Source: Portulaca oleracea (lineage: Eukaryota; Streptophyta; Magnoliopsida; Caryophyllales; Portulacaceae). Taken from it: a stretch of DNA of 64,000 nt. Under the pieces are notes generated by a model. The model had not been told where the DNA came from and did not search any database. It saw only the letters and a program-made list of their open reading frames with translations. Numbering within the stretch: the first letter of the stretch is position 1; each line of letters starts with the position of its first letter. A program made the position numbers and the translations under genes. This document shows positions 25,540 through 37,288 of this stretch, in pieces. The stretch lies in contig CM055888.1 of the NCBI GenBank assembly GCA_029582165.1, positions 32,913,908-32,977,907 of the forward strand, read 5' to 3'.

Positions 25540-25560
25540 ACTCTCTCTTTCTCTCCCAAA
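25130..25560. repeat. CT microsatellite, about 430 bp
   Basis: Long imperfect CT/TCTC tract with CTAA interruptions. It lies between AT-rich arms (about 24960-25100 and 25600-25811) that look weakly inverted and share a TTTGTTTGG motif, so the tract may be the expanded core of a decayed MITE. The arginine/glutamate-rich frame opposite it is an artefact. Confidence 0.92.
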
Positions 25561-25811
25561 TCACATCATATGATCTAAAAAAATGAAACTTGATATTTAC
25601 AAGTTTTCTTGCAAATTTTATTTTTCTATGTATTTTTCCTTAAACCAAACAAGGAAAAGAAAATTGAATAGAAAATCAATTTTTTTCCTTCAAAATTTAC
25701 TTAAACCAAACAAGAGAAAGAAATTTACTTTACCCCAAAAATTTTTTCCTCCTAATTTTTTTTCCACGAGATTTTTTTTCCATCATATTTTCCTAGGTCC
25801 AAACGGACCCT

Positions 25812-26790
25812 AAATATACAAAGTAAAGAAGGAAGAAGATAATTCATTAATAGAATTTCAAACCCATTTATAGTTGTACAGTGATTTAGAGTAATATACA
25901 ACTATCAATACACGTGTCTACTGAACTCAAATTGATAGTATCAAGTAATATCCCACCCTGCATCCCCCTCACTCTCTTCTTTGTTCCGTGACCGATGAAT
26001 ATTGAATCCCCTTCTGAGTTCTTAGTACGCCTCTCTCTCTCTCTGTCTCTCTCTCTCTGTCTCTCTCTCGTTCTCTCCCCCCCCCCCCCCTCCTTACTTC
26101 ATTTGTTCCATACTTCCATGACTGATGAATATTGGAAAACTGCCTTCTCAGTCCTTTTCCATGTCAAATTAAACCATTAGCAAATGATATGATTTGATTT
26201 AGAGTAATATACAACCAAATGCTTAGAAGAAACTAAAGCCCAACAAAGTGAAACATGTTATTACCATGTATAAAAATAAGAAGTGAGGATCATTTAAAAC
26301 AAAAAGAAGAAATTAACTACAACTAAATATGATGGACTAAAAGTTGTAGTTGATTGGAAAATGCATTACCTGATTCAAGAAACTTGTGGGGAGGGGTTGG
26401 TTGCTGGAGAGGGGGGAACACCGACAGATGCAGCAGGTGTGTGGTGAGCACGGTTTGTATGTTAATGGGAATTCACTTGAAGGGAGTGTGAGTGAGGTAG
26501 GAGGAGAGGTTTTGTTTCCACTGAGTTTATGATCATACACAGAATCAATTTTGTTGTCATTGTTTACATGGGAGGGGTGGTTTTTTTTTATTATGGTGTT
26601 GAGTGTTGAATGTAATTAGACGTGGGAGGGGTGTTGAATGTAATCAGAGGTGGTTAGTGCAGTGCATGGATATGAAGATAAATGGTTTAATTTTATTTGA
26701 TGAACAATTAATTCACAACGTGGGAGAGCAGAGGGTGATGTGATTGGTTGAAATCACTAAATTCACGGATAGTGAAGCAGAAAACATTCT
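25812..26790. other. Outer Helitron 5' terminal region, no gene recognised
   Basis: Includes a second CT tract with a C-run at about 26032-26090 and otherwise unique AT-rich sequence up to the Helitron 5' terminus at 26808. No coding region supported. Confidence 0.5.
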
Positions 26791-26808
26791 ACAACTATTA
26801 TTGTAAGA

Positions 26809-27879
26809 TTGTCATAATCTAAATTTTTGAAAAAAATATTCATCACATGATAAGATAGATGACCCAACCGTTAATGCCATAATTGACCCGTTTTGATGAC
26901 ATTGACTGATTGTTCCTCTATTAGTCTATTGTCTCTTCTTTAAGTAATAAACCCTGTCCTTTTGCTCACCCATACCAATCAAAATCTTCATAATGCGGTT
27001 TTGTAAGACACAGAAATTCTCAAGAAAGGTTGTTGTACAATTTAAGTCATGACATACGTAAGACACAGATAATAAATTGCAACTCAAAGAAGGAACATAA
27101 AGGGTATTCTTAATGGCCAATGTATCCACAATAGCATGCCCTTGCTCTGTGGCCAACGTCATCTCTCCATTTGGCAGGACAATCTACATAGGACAAACAA
27201 TAGTAATATCTGTCAAAAAAAATTATAGTCTGTCATATGAGTAGATTTTCCACGGTCAATTAGCCAAGGAGGCTCGCCTGTGAGTTGGTCCTTTAATTTT
27301 GGATTTTTAATCAGAGCCAATATCTTTTGGGCCTGGGCCTTTGTAAAGCTAGCGAAAAACTCACTATCTCCTGAGTTCGGGTTCTCACTAGCAGTTTCGA
27401 CCATGGCTGCATGAGCACCTTCTCTACCACTGCCTCTTCCTCTTATGCCAGTTCTTCCAACGCGGCTGCTGTGTTTTCTTCGTCCACCTCATCCTCTGCC
27501 ATGCGTCATCCAACTAGGTGGATAGCCCACAATCTCCCAACAGTTTGCCTCATCGTGCCCAATTTTTCATCAATGAGTGCACCGAATTCTTTCGGCGGTT
27601 TGCACCCTAGCTCCACCTTGAATAGCAAAAGCTGCTGCTTGAGGCATCTTTTCTCTCTTCCTCACAATCTGTTGATGACCCTCCTCTTGTCGAACTAGAT
27701 TGAAGACATACTCTTGTCGAACTAGATTGAAGACATAATCGAGATGCAACAATGGCTCCATGGCAAGGATATGTGCTTGGGAAGTTAGAAATTTCTCATC
27801 ATCCAAACCCATAAAAAATTGATGGGGTTTTCCTTCTTCAGCATCACGAACTAGCTTTTAACCAATCTTACACTTGCAA
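26809..27879 (-). pseudogene. Copia-1 gag and protease remnant (unit 1)
   Basis: Minus-strand Copia frames. The C-terminal gag shows FMGLDDEKFLTSQAHIL and a cysteine knuckle start (CTHCGKEEANCW). The protease region has WLIDRGKSTHMT, where the active D-S-G is changed to D-R-G, followed by a pre-integrase stretch. The integrase continues beyond the Helitron at 11844. A 27-base in-frame tandem repeat (27680-27733) duplicates YVFNLVRQE only in this copy. The N-terminal part of gag is absent up to the LTR. Confidence 0.9.
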
Positions 27880-28465
27880 TATTGATCAAGTGTTTATGCA
27901 TGGTAGCAATGTTACTTGTAATTCTTACGTAGTAGTAATTTTCCTTTAATCGAAAAAGTACTAATGTAATATTTCAAGTTCTTGGACATACGTCTTGCAA
28001 ATAATAAAACGTTTACCACCTTATCAAATAATTTGTTTGGTGATATGTATAAAGGAATGTACTTTTCTAATCCTATAGTATATATCTCTCTCTTAGTTTA
28101 TCTAAATATGTTGACTTTATATATTTGACTAGTTCAAAGTAAAGAAATTACAGAGAACTATTGAGAAAATTGGAGTAAGAATTCATAAAGCTTGTCTCTC
28201 TGTTGATATTCATTGATTACTGTCGTGCTTAAATACAAGGATGAGGTCTCATCTTGACAGACGGGATCTCTATACTGATAAGGAGTCCATAGCCATGCAA
28301 AATGTAGATTGCCAGTTTCCTAAGCAGATGAGACCTCTATATGGATAAGGAGTCCATAACCATGCAAAATAAGGATTGCCACTTTCCTAAGCTAACTAGA
28401 GTCTGAATGTTAACAATAACCCAAAGACTAGGAATTTAAGTGCAAGGTAAACATCTAGTCTGATA
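27880..28465 (-). repeat. Copia-1 5' LTR (unit 1)
   Basis: 586-base direct repeat of 8438-9026. The inner side runs straight into gag sequence with no primer-binding site. The outer side continues as TAAAGCCAACTT, the same in all three units. Confidence 0.85.
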
Positions 28466-28631
28466 TAAAGCCAACTTAATTAAACTTTATATTGGCTTGA
28501 ATACCATACTTAAGTAACTACATACTAGTCATTATTCGTTGCCATTTATCCGTATAAATTACAAAGAAAATATCAAGCCTAAATATAGCTTGGCTGGTAT
28601 GCAAATGCATGGTTCAGGTATGAGAGATTGT

Positions 28632-29975
28632 TGTTGAGTTACTCTTAATATTATAATTTTGATGTAAGACAAAAATAGATAAATAAATATGGCTAATAGA
28701 AGAAAGATATGAATTGATCATTATGATAATATTTGATATATCATCTTGATAATATTTGATATGAATTGATCAATCATGATAATTGGGATCCATGACATCT
28801 AAGGATACAAATTGATTTGATCATTAAAATAACTTATGTACAAATTTATGTGGGGGTGTGCTAAAATAATACAAGCACAAGTATCATGATTTTTTATGTC
28901 TACATGCATATCTTTATTGATTGATTACATTTTTATGTCTACATGCATATCTTTATTGATTGATTACATTTTTATGTCTACATGCATATCTTTATTGATT
29001 AATTATATTTTTATGTGCAACTAAGTTGATTTTTTACATGCATATCTTTATTATTTAACAGCATGATATACATATATATGCATGTCAAATATATACTCGT
29101 ACATATGCAAGGTCATGAGAAAAAGTGCAATAAATGTATTTCTTGATCGATTTGACATCTCACAAAGATAATGATTGCTTGCTTTATGCATACAAGTTTG
29201 AAGTGATTATGCAAATCAAGTCTCACCATTATTAATTGATCATACTTATCATCTTGCAATACATTTACAAAAAATACATGGGATACATATATATTTGCAT
29301 ATCAATTATGATTTATAGGGATAACTCATCAAGAATTGAGATTATCTTGGCATATCACTTACAAGGATGACTCCACATCTCTTGCCAATATCAAGTTATT
29401 ATGTTTTGCTCTTGGAGATCATGCATATCAAGGATGAAGAAGTTGCATTCGGTGAATTGAGTCTTGGCCATTCAACCCTAAAGACCACTATATATACAAG
29501 GAATTCATGGTCACTCAAGACACAAGAAACAAGACAAGCATACTACTCACTTGAGCGTTATTTCATACTATTGTTTGTGAGATCACCAAAGAATTATTGT
29601 ATTACATTTCTACTTTCTATTTGAGCCAAGAGTATTAGGGTGAGGACTAGGAGTTGAGAGGAAGACTCCTCCCACACTTAATTGAGAGGTGATATTAAGT
29701 GGTGGGTTAGATCTTGAGAGTAGAGGAGGCTCTAAGATTGTCTACGGTTCATCCTAATAAGAGCTCGAGATTCAATCCTAGAGTTGGAGAACTCTAGGCG
29801 GTGACGTACTCCATTGGGAGGAACATCGTTAACAACCACCGTGTCATTTATCATTTATTTTCCGCACTTTATTTCCGCAATTTAATTTCATATTTAAATT
29901 TACGCATCTTATTTTAATTAAATTTTTGTTTGTAATTACCCTATTCACCCCCCTCTAGGGTAATCTTATCTGTCA
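28632..29975. mobile_element. Solo LTR, 1344 bp, TSD ATTGT
   Basis: Starts TGTTGAGTTACTC and ends ATCTGTCA, flanked by the perfect 5-bp repeat ATTGT (28627-28631, 29976-29980). Units 2 and 3 carry the unfilled site once (50380-50384 and 60869-60873). A CACCCCCCTCTAGGG block near the end resembles the complement of the Copia-2 LTR start, suggesting a related Copia lineage. No internal region remains, so the two LTRs recombined. Frames within it (29367-29624) are not genes. Confidence 0.9.
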
Positions 29976-29980
29976 ATTGT

Positions 29981-30439
29981 ATATAATACGAATATAAGTA
30001 TTTCTAAGCTATTGTATTAAATAGAAACTAGAGAATGGGGTCTTCTTTTGAGGGCTTCATTTTACGACAACATGTTAGTGACCGCAGAGGTTCTTCTCAT
30101 CGACAAGAGCCCTAAAAGAAGTCACTTGATCATTAAATTAAGTTAGTATATCGTTAAATTGGAAATATACTCAACTCTCGAAATAGTGAACTCTTATTGA
30201 GTTCAGGTTATAATTTGTTGCTAGGACCCGAGGAAATTTAAACGAGAGAAAGCAAGTAAAAGAGAGTTACTCAGGAAACTTGGATGCATCATTTATTAGG
30301 GGGTTTTTCGCATTTTGGATCTTGAAAGATATAGGTATTTACTTTCTAGACCCTAGATTTTTAGTGTTTATTTTGTTGGTTATTGACCATGAAGGATGGC
30401 CCAAAATATGAATTGACCAATAAGGATATTGAGGACTAT
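29981..30439. other. Spacer shared by three units
   Basis: Recurs at 50385-50840 and 60874-61328. No gene seen. May be the outer part of the Mutator-like element or host sequence duplicated with it. Confidence 0.5.
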
Positions 30440-31122
30440 GAGGTCCCAATTTATGAAAGAGAATGGGATCCATGCGAAAAGTGCTGACGGGCATGCCAAT
30501 TGGACAATCAATTTTTTTTTTTTGTTTCAATTCCTTTATCCCCTATCTCTTTGATTCATGCATAGGATATCTACAAAGCGGATCATGAATAGCTTTTGAA
30601 CATATCCATGGACTTGTACAAAGCCGAACCGTGGTTCGCCTTTGGAGACAACTGGAAAAGATCCCCCCTACTTACTGTCTCTCTATCTTCGACCCTATCC
30701 TCAATCCTTATACTCCTTCTCTCTCACTTCTCAGACCACCACTAACACCCTTATTGCAGAAGTTGCAAGCTTCAAAGGCAAATCTTGCATGTGGGTTTTT
30801 CATACTTGGGTCTCCCCAAAGGTGCTTGCCAGAAGAGGATACGGCGGGGCCAAGGCGAATGTGTGGTCATGTGGCGTCGTTTTGCCGTTCTCCGACGATT
30901 TTGGGGAGATGTCGTGGAAGATGAGAAAAGGGGACTTCAAGTTGCCATCTTGGACTTCAAGCTAACCGAATTGGTGGTGATGGGATGGTGGTGCTGGTGG
31001 TTGGGAAGTGAAAGAAAGGGATTATAAGGGTGTAGGCTAAGGTTTGAAGAGAGAGTAGGGGAGGGCATCTTTTTCGGATGTCTCCAAAGGCAAACCATGG
31101 TTTATCTTTTTACATATCTATT
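30440..31122. mobile_element. Mutator-like element with CIPK fragment, unit 1, right end deleted
   Basis: Left inverted arm (from GAGGTCCCAATT, through the GATTCATGCATAGGATATCT and CAAAGC..GGTTCGCC motifs) is present. The right arm is cut at about 31122, where sequence jumps to the Ty3-like LTR. The unit 2 copy (50841-51680) shows both arms. Confidence 0.75.
30801..30965 (+). pseudogene. Captured CIPK-type kinase fragment (unit 1)
   Basis: An open stretch of about 54 codons reads VSPKVLARRGYGGAKANVW, then SCGVVLPF..RKGDFKLPSW. This matches the kinase activation-loop end and subdomain IX of CBL-interacting protein kinases ([25 protein letters not shown]..). The APE motif is changed to SPK, and the segment usually between GVVLF and LPF is missing. 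No ATP-binding or catalytic loop is nearby, so it is a captured gene piece, not a kinase. The frame upstream to 30642 is open but not clearly kinase. Confidence 0.75.
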
Positions 31123-31136
31123 TAAGCATGTGGGGT

Positions 31137-32465
31137 TCCTAAACCGAATTTTTATGAGTTTTTAGCCCTCTTTTCTATGCCAGTTTTCGCCTTTTAAGCT
31201 CCTTTTCCCTAATTTTTAAGTTAGAATCACTTACTTCATTTATAATTAAAGTGTGTGAATTTCCCTGTATTTAGGTGTTTATGCCCCTTATAATCAAAGA
31301 TAGAAGCTTTTATGACGATACGAAAGAGGGCAAGGAGCAATGAAAGGTGGAAGAATGAAAAATTAAGAGAAGGCCAACTTGCACAAACCCTGACACAAGG
31401 TTTGCTGAAGAAAAGAGAGAATAAGGGTTGGACTCAGGCTGCGTAATGTCAGCACGGGTTGTACTGTTTGCCTGGAAATCATTTATGTAGATTTTCAAGT
31501 CAGCACAGGTTGTGCCAATGTCAGCACAGGGTGTGCTCCTGGCAGTTTCGATTTTTCATCATATTAATTCATAATTCTAGGGTTTCTATTCATTATAATT
31601 TTCATTCTAGTGTTTGGAGAGAGATTTCTCTCTAGCCTCTCTAGAGGCATTAGGGTAGCTTTTATGTTTTAGATTATGTTTTACAAGGATTTATCAACAA
31701 CGTTTCCGGATTTCGTAAGTAATTCAAGATCAAGTTTGTTTTCTCTTCTCTTTATATCTTTATGTTGATTTATTTCTTTGTTTGATTCGTTTCCTTTCTC
31801 TCTATTTACTTTACCATGTTAATTTCTTGTTAATTTAGTGTTGTTTGGGTTGTGATTTATGTAATTGACGATGAATTAATTTGTTTAGGTTTAATCTACC
31901 AAATTCATGCTTGTAATGTGAGGTTTTCACTTTGCCCCCAACATGTTCGATGAAATGCTCGAGAGAGTGTTCATGTGTATTTCTTATGTAATTGATTTAT
32001 GCTGAGAAGTGATGTCAATTTGCTAGTGTGCGTAGAGAAAATGGTTATGGTTTTTGGCACGAGAGTGTTGAATTCTGACTAGGTGTAGGTTGTTAATTCG
32101 ATAGTTTAATTAGGCTAACTCTATGAGAATAGGTAGTTAGAATAGTTAAGCCAGCCTCTGACCTTCGAGAGAGGGCTTTGGCGAGTCACTGACCCTCGAG
32201 AGAGGGCTTTAACGTTTAATATGTTACAATCGACCCCTCTTAATTTCTTGTTTTGAATTGGTACGTTAGACCGTTCAAATTGATTAGTTGTTGAATATTT
32301 TTATCGCAACCTGAACATGTTTTATTATTTTTTTAGTTTGTAGTTTGATCATCACTACCATTATTCCCGTGTTAATTTACCTAAGTTGAAACACTTGAGT
32401 TAGTTTTGAGTGTCTAGAACACAACTCCTTGTGGATACGACAACCGTACTCCCAAAAGTACGACA
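31137..32465 (+). mobile_element. Ty3-like LTR (unit 1)
   Basis: Copy of 55304-56600. The end GTGGATACGACAACCGTACTCCC is typical of LTR ends in large plant Ty3 elements. It lacks the clean TG start of the unit 2 copy because the deletion border is here. An extra 36-40 base tandem repeat of GAGAGAGGGCTTT lies near 32165-32210. Orientation is judged from the unit 2 copy. Confidence 0.7.
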
Positions 32466-32662
32466 ATCCCTCAGTGACTACTGTCCGTTGATCTTCATCT
32501 TGGTCTTTGAGGAAGATCTCCATCTGTCTTTTCCACATCCTGTAATTTTCACCGGTGAGCATAGGTGCCCTTGTCCATGAGCGTCCTTATAAAGTTTCAC
32601 TTGCACTGATCACAACCATGATCTTTTCCACATAGATGTTAAGCTCTTGAGAAGGTGGACCT
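32466..32662 (-). pseudogene. Copia-2 gag 5' fragment
   Basis: Minus strand reads PMLTGENYRMWKRQMEIFLK, the N-terminal gag signature of Ty1/Copia, cut after VVTEG by the Ty3-like LTR. A stop interrupts the frame near the start (TTA TAA), where unit 2 reads TTA TAT. The start codon is also lost. Confidence 0.85.
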
Positions 32663-32674
32663 GCTCTGATACCA
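32663..32674 (-). other. Copia-2 primer-binding site
   Basis: Minus strand TGGTATCAGAGC, the site complementary to the 3' end of plant initiator tRNA-Met, two bases from the LTR border at 32677. The same site lies at 56798-56809. Confidence 0.9.
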
Positions 32675-32676
32675 AT

Positions 32677-33536
32677 TGAAAGAACCCTAGGGGGGGGGGG
32701 TGAAGAGGGTTGTATAAGTATTTCTGCACTTATAAACAGAAGGACGTCAATAGCAACAGATTAGACTGAATAGTACTTCTTTATTGAATAAAACTTGAAG
32801 TACAAAGAGAGATGAGGAGATTAGAGTACTCGGTAGTTTCAGGACTGTGAGGTCCTCATAACTGCTTACAAGGTCAGAAGCTTGAATGCCGCTTCTATAG
32901 GTAGACCTCACTAAGGAGGGTTATGAAGATACACTCACTAAAGATAGAACCACTCTCTCTTTAGCTACACAAACATGAGGGCCTCACTAGAATCACTCTT
33001 TTAGTTAGAAAAATCACCACTAACATACTAGTGGCTACAACGCATAATTTTCTTCACTAAAATTCTTACACTTCGATTACACTTCCTTGGAATCGATTAT
33101 TTCTTTGGAGAGGACAGGTTAGGGCTCTTTACAGGTGACTTCTTCATCCTCAACGAGTTTCTCAATTGCTTTTGTTGCTTGTTGATTCTTGCCTTTTCTT
33201 AATTGCTTTCCTTGCTTGTTGATTCTTGTCTTTTCTTAATTGCTTTCCTTACTTGTTGATACTTTCCAATCTTGTCTTGATTCTCAATCTTCACTTTTTT
33301 GGAAGGTTATGGACTTGCCTTTCGATTCATTATCTTCAAAAGCAAGTAAATCAATCAGTATATGAAATATCTCAGGGAATATTCAAATATATTAATAATA
33401 TATTTTCGGATACGTTCCTTTTATTTTGTTCTTTCAAACGAAATCTGCTGGTAATGCTTGAGGTCCTCAGTGGTCATGCTTGAGATCCTCAGAGGAAGAG
33501 TCATGGAGGGCATCATGTTTGTCAACCGTTTCTTCA
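32677..33536 (-). repeat. Copia-2 5' LTR
   Basis: Plus-strand TGAAAGAACCCTAG to ..TTTCTTCA, about 860 bases. Contains a G-run after CCCTAG and the segment CTTTATTGAATAAA. Closest to 56812-57648. No matching 3' LTR with internal region is seen in the window. Confidence 0.85.
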
Positions 33537-33891
<355 letters not shown>

Positions 33892-33893
33892 TA

Positions 33894-34108
33894 CTCCCTT
33901 CGTCCCAAATTAAGTGACACTTTGACAAAATTTTGATCGTTAATTACTTACAAATCACAATGAATTACTATATGAAATTATCGTTATTAGAAAGATACTT
34001 TATTAAAAATTAAAATAATGATAATTTCATATTGTAACTCATTAGAATTTGTGAATAATTAATGATTAAAATTTAGTTAAAATGTCAATTAATTTGGGAC
34101 GGAGGGAG
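33894..34108. mobile_element. Stowaway MITE, TSD TA
   Basis: 215 bases with termini CTCCCTTCGTCCCAAATT and AATTTGGGACGGAGGGAG, perfect over most of 18 bases, flanked by TA (33892-33893, 34109-34110). The parallel position in unit 2 (near 57999-58002) reads straight through without it. Non-coding. Confidence 0.95.
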
Positions 34109-34284
34109 TATTATTATTGCTTTTTCATTGTTTGATATATTTTTGTCAACTTTTGTATAATGATCATAAGCCTTGAAAGTTAGAGTAGTGGTACATATAT
34201 ATTTATGTGAAGTCTTTGAAAACTTAACGGTATTCCCTATGTGGGTGTGGTTTAATATGAAGTTTGGTGATGAGTTGAATAATA
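34109..34284. repeat. End of unit 1 spacer
   Basis: Continuation of the spacer (parallel to 58003-58178). It stops at attagag, where unit 2 begins. A frame spanning the junction (34085-34327, minus) is chimeric and not a gene. Confidence 0.7.
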
Positions 34285-35198
34285 TTAGAGTTTCACTTGC
34301 ACTAATCCCAGGCATGATCTTTTCCACACAGATGTTAAGCTTTTAAGAAGGTGGACCTACTCTGATACCAATCGAAACAACCCTAGAGGGGGGTGAATAG
34401 GGTTGTATAAATATTTCTGCACTTATAAACACAAGGACATTAATAGCAACATATTAGACTAAATAATAATTCTTTATTGAATAAAGCTTGAGGTACAAAG
34501 AGAGATGAGGAGATTAGAGTACTCCGCAGTTTATGGATTGTGAGGTCCTCAAAACTGCTTACAAGGTCAGAAGCTTGAATGTCATTTCTGTAGGCAAACC
34601 TTACTAAGGAGGGTTATGAAGATACACTCACTAAAGATAGAACCACTCTCTCTTTAGCTACACAAACGTGAGGGCCTCACTGGAATCACTCTACTGGTTA
34701 CAAAACTCACCACTAACACACTGGTGGCTACAACGCAGAGTTTTCTTCGCTAAAATTCTTACACTTCGATTAAACTTCCTTGGAATCGATTATTTCAATT
34801 CTTTGGAAAGGACAGTTTAGGGCTCTTTATAGGCGACTTCTTCATCTTCAACGGATTTCTCAATTGTTTTCCTTGCTTGTTGATTCTTGCCTTTTTTTTA
34901 AATTGTTTTCCTTGCTTGTTGATACTTTCCAATCTTGCCTTGAGTCTCAATCTTCATTTCTTTGGAAGCTTATGGACTTGTCTTTCGATATTCATTATCT
35001 TCAAAAGCAAGTATATAAATTAGTATGGAATATCTCATGGAATATTCAGATATGGTAACATATATTCTCGGATACTTCCCTTTAATTTTGTTCTTTCAAA
35101 CGAAATCTGCTGATGATGCTTGAGGTATTTAGCGATGATGCTTGAAGTTCTCACAGGAAGGGTCGTGGAGTACATCATGTGTGTCAACTGTTTCTTCA
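34285..35198 (-). mobile_element. Copia-2 gag start, primer site and LTR opening unit 2
   Basis: About 90 bases of gag start and a primer-binding site (complement of CTCTGATACCA) lead into an LTR at 34373-35198 (826 bases). The first LTR base is changed (CGAAAC for TGAAAC). Closest relative is the LTR at 1-780. Confidence 0.8.
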
Positions 35199-36066
35199 AT
35201 TATTATTATACTTTTACTACTAATTACTACTCTACCATGATAAGCATAAGTATTCAATTGTCCCAAAATTGATTTATTAATATTCCCTCCATTATGTTTT
35301 TTTTTTTACTTGAATGACTTTTAATTTCCTAAACTACCCTTACAGTGTCATTATTGTTTTTATTTTATTTTTCATTGTTTTATCTATTTTTATTCAACCT
35401 TATATAATGACTATAATATTTTAAAATTATTGAAATAATAATAATGATGATAATAATAATAATAATAATAATAAATTATTATTATTATTTTTGTTATTAT
35501 TATTATTATTATTATTATTGTTATTGTTACTCTTAGTAGTAGTAGTATTATTAATCTTTATTCATTTTTTGATATATTTTTGTCAACTTTTGTATAATGA
35601 CCATAAGCCTTAAAACTTAGAGTAGTGGTAGATATATATTTATGTGAAGTCTTTGAAAACTTAATGGTATTCCCTATGTGGGTGTGGTTTAACATAAAGT
35701 TTGGTGATGAGTTGAATAATATTAGAATGTGGATCATGATATAAATCACATTCAATTGAAATAATCTTAACCAACCCTTTTAATGGCTTTATTGTTTATC
35801 AACAATTTGCGACTAAGATTATAAAAAACGATGATATATATGACAATACGTTTAATTTATTGGTACATAATATATTTTGAGTTTTGAAACTGTCAACATA
35901 AACATTAAGATATGATAGGTGATCAGAATTTCCGATGTGGCTTATACATAGTGTCCAACTTTTAATTTTCAAAACTACCCTATACGATGCCATTATTCTT
36001 TTTTTTTTTCCCCTATTCATTGTTAATATGTTGTTGTCAACTTTGAATAATGATAAAAATCCTTAC

Positions 36067-36155
<89 letters not shown>

Positions 36156-37227
36156 AATTTTAGGCTTGGTGTGCTTTTAATTAGGAGCTATAAATTACTA
36201 TGATAATTACTACTGTTATTACTATTTTGTTTGTTATTGTTATTATTACTATTACTATTTCTACCATTATTATTATTATTATTATTATTATCATAAATTT
36301 TAAGCTTGTTGTGCTGTTAAGGAGCTTATAAATTATTATCATAATTAATACTGTTATAATTACTACTTTGTTTATTATTGTTATTATTACCATTACTATT
36401 ACTTTTATATATTTTATTATTATATTGCTTATTGTTATTATTATTATTATTAATATTATTATTATTGTTATTGATGTTGTTGTTATTATTATTATGTAGT
36501 TAGTTACACCATTTGTAAGACAGCTTCAATGTGCTTCATAAATCATTAGTGACTAAATAAACAATTCCTTCCATTTAAGAGTTATTATATTCATATCATA
36601 CATTTTTTTTTGATGAATTTATACCATACATTTTGATATATAAAAATTCTAAACAAAATATTTAGTTTATTCCACACGTGAATCATATGATTTATAATTT
36701 ATCTTTTTTATAGAAGATTTATTATTTAGTTAGACATTAAATTTTCATAATAATATATCATTGCTGGGAGATAATCATATTTAATTATATATATTGTAGA
36801 AAATATATATATAGTACTTAATTAGAGAGGATTCTTTTCAAAGAAAATACAGAATAAAGTCGAGGCCAATTACCCATTGCGTTGACCTAAAACGGAAATA
36901 CAATACCCGTATTTACCTGAACCTGAAATATACCAGACCTGCATTTAACTTAACCATCCGAAATAGCAGGTCCATCTACCATCATATCCAAAGAAACTAA
37001 CTCTAACTACGTCACAAATATTGATCTCCCTTTATACTCTCTTATATATGATGTAGATATATATTAATCTCTTTTAATAAATAAAATGTTACCTTCTTGA
37101 AAGTTAATTAGTCTATTCCACTATCAATTTTTAATTTACCCTTACGGGATTGTTTGCAATGTTAAGTTTGTAGGCTAAATAAAAAAGGATTTTAAAGTTT
37201 GTAAGTTGAAGAAAAAGGCCCATGTAC

Positions 37228-37288
<61 letters not shown>

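Larger units (their letters stand above)
11845..26808 (-). mobile_element. Outer Helitron, about 15 kb, inside Copia-1
   Basis: On the minus strand it starts with TCTTACAATAATAG and ends with a GC hairpin followed by CTAG, both Helitron hallmarks. It sits between A (11844) and T (26809) without a target duplication, as Helitrons do. The uninterrupted site (aacta-tt) is readable in unit 2 at about 48619/48620 and in unit 3 at 59104/59105, so both borders are fixed to the base. It contains an hAT element, a Stowaway MITE, a second Helitron-like 3' end at 14715, the RPA-like gene and the RepHel pseudogene. Confidence 0.92.
8438..28465 (-). mobile_element. Copia-1 retrotransposon, unit 1, split by a Helitron
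   Basis: A minus-strand Ty1/Copia element with 589- and 586-base LTRs (8438-9026 and 27880-28465). Without the nested Helitron it would be about 5.1 kb, like the unit 2 copy. Read on the minus strand the order is gag, protease, integrase, reverse transcriptase, RNase H. A purine-rich tract (TTGAGGGGAAG) abuts the 3' LTR. There is no tRNA primer site, and gag starts within its C-terminal half directly beside the 5' LTR. All copies share this, so the element was defective before duplication. LTR borders are approximate: the ends look like TA..TA or TA..CA, and no clear target duplication was found. Confidence 0.85.

Noticed and set aside
25382..25564. Arginine/glutamate-rich minus-strand frame
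   Set aside because: Opposite strand of the CT microsatellite; no other coding sign.
30631..31027. Overlapping plus-strand frames taken as full genes
   Set aside because: Only about 54 codons look like a kinase; the rest is element sequence, and the other frames have no recognisable motif.
35935..36156. Open frame ending in a run of leucines
   Set aside because: Translation of a TTA microsatellite; the same applies to isoleucine-, leucine- or valine-rich frames at 36181-36393, 57934-58209 and 58474-59060.
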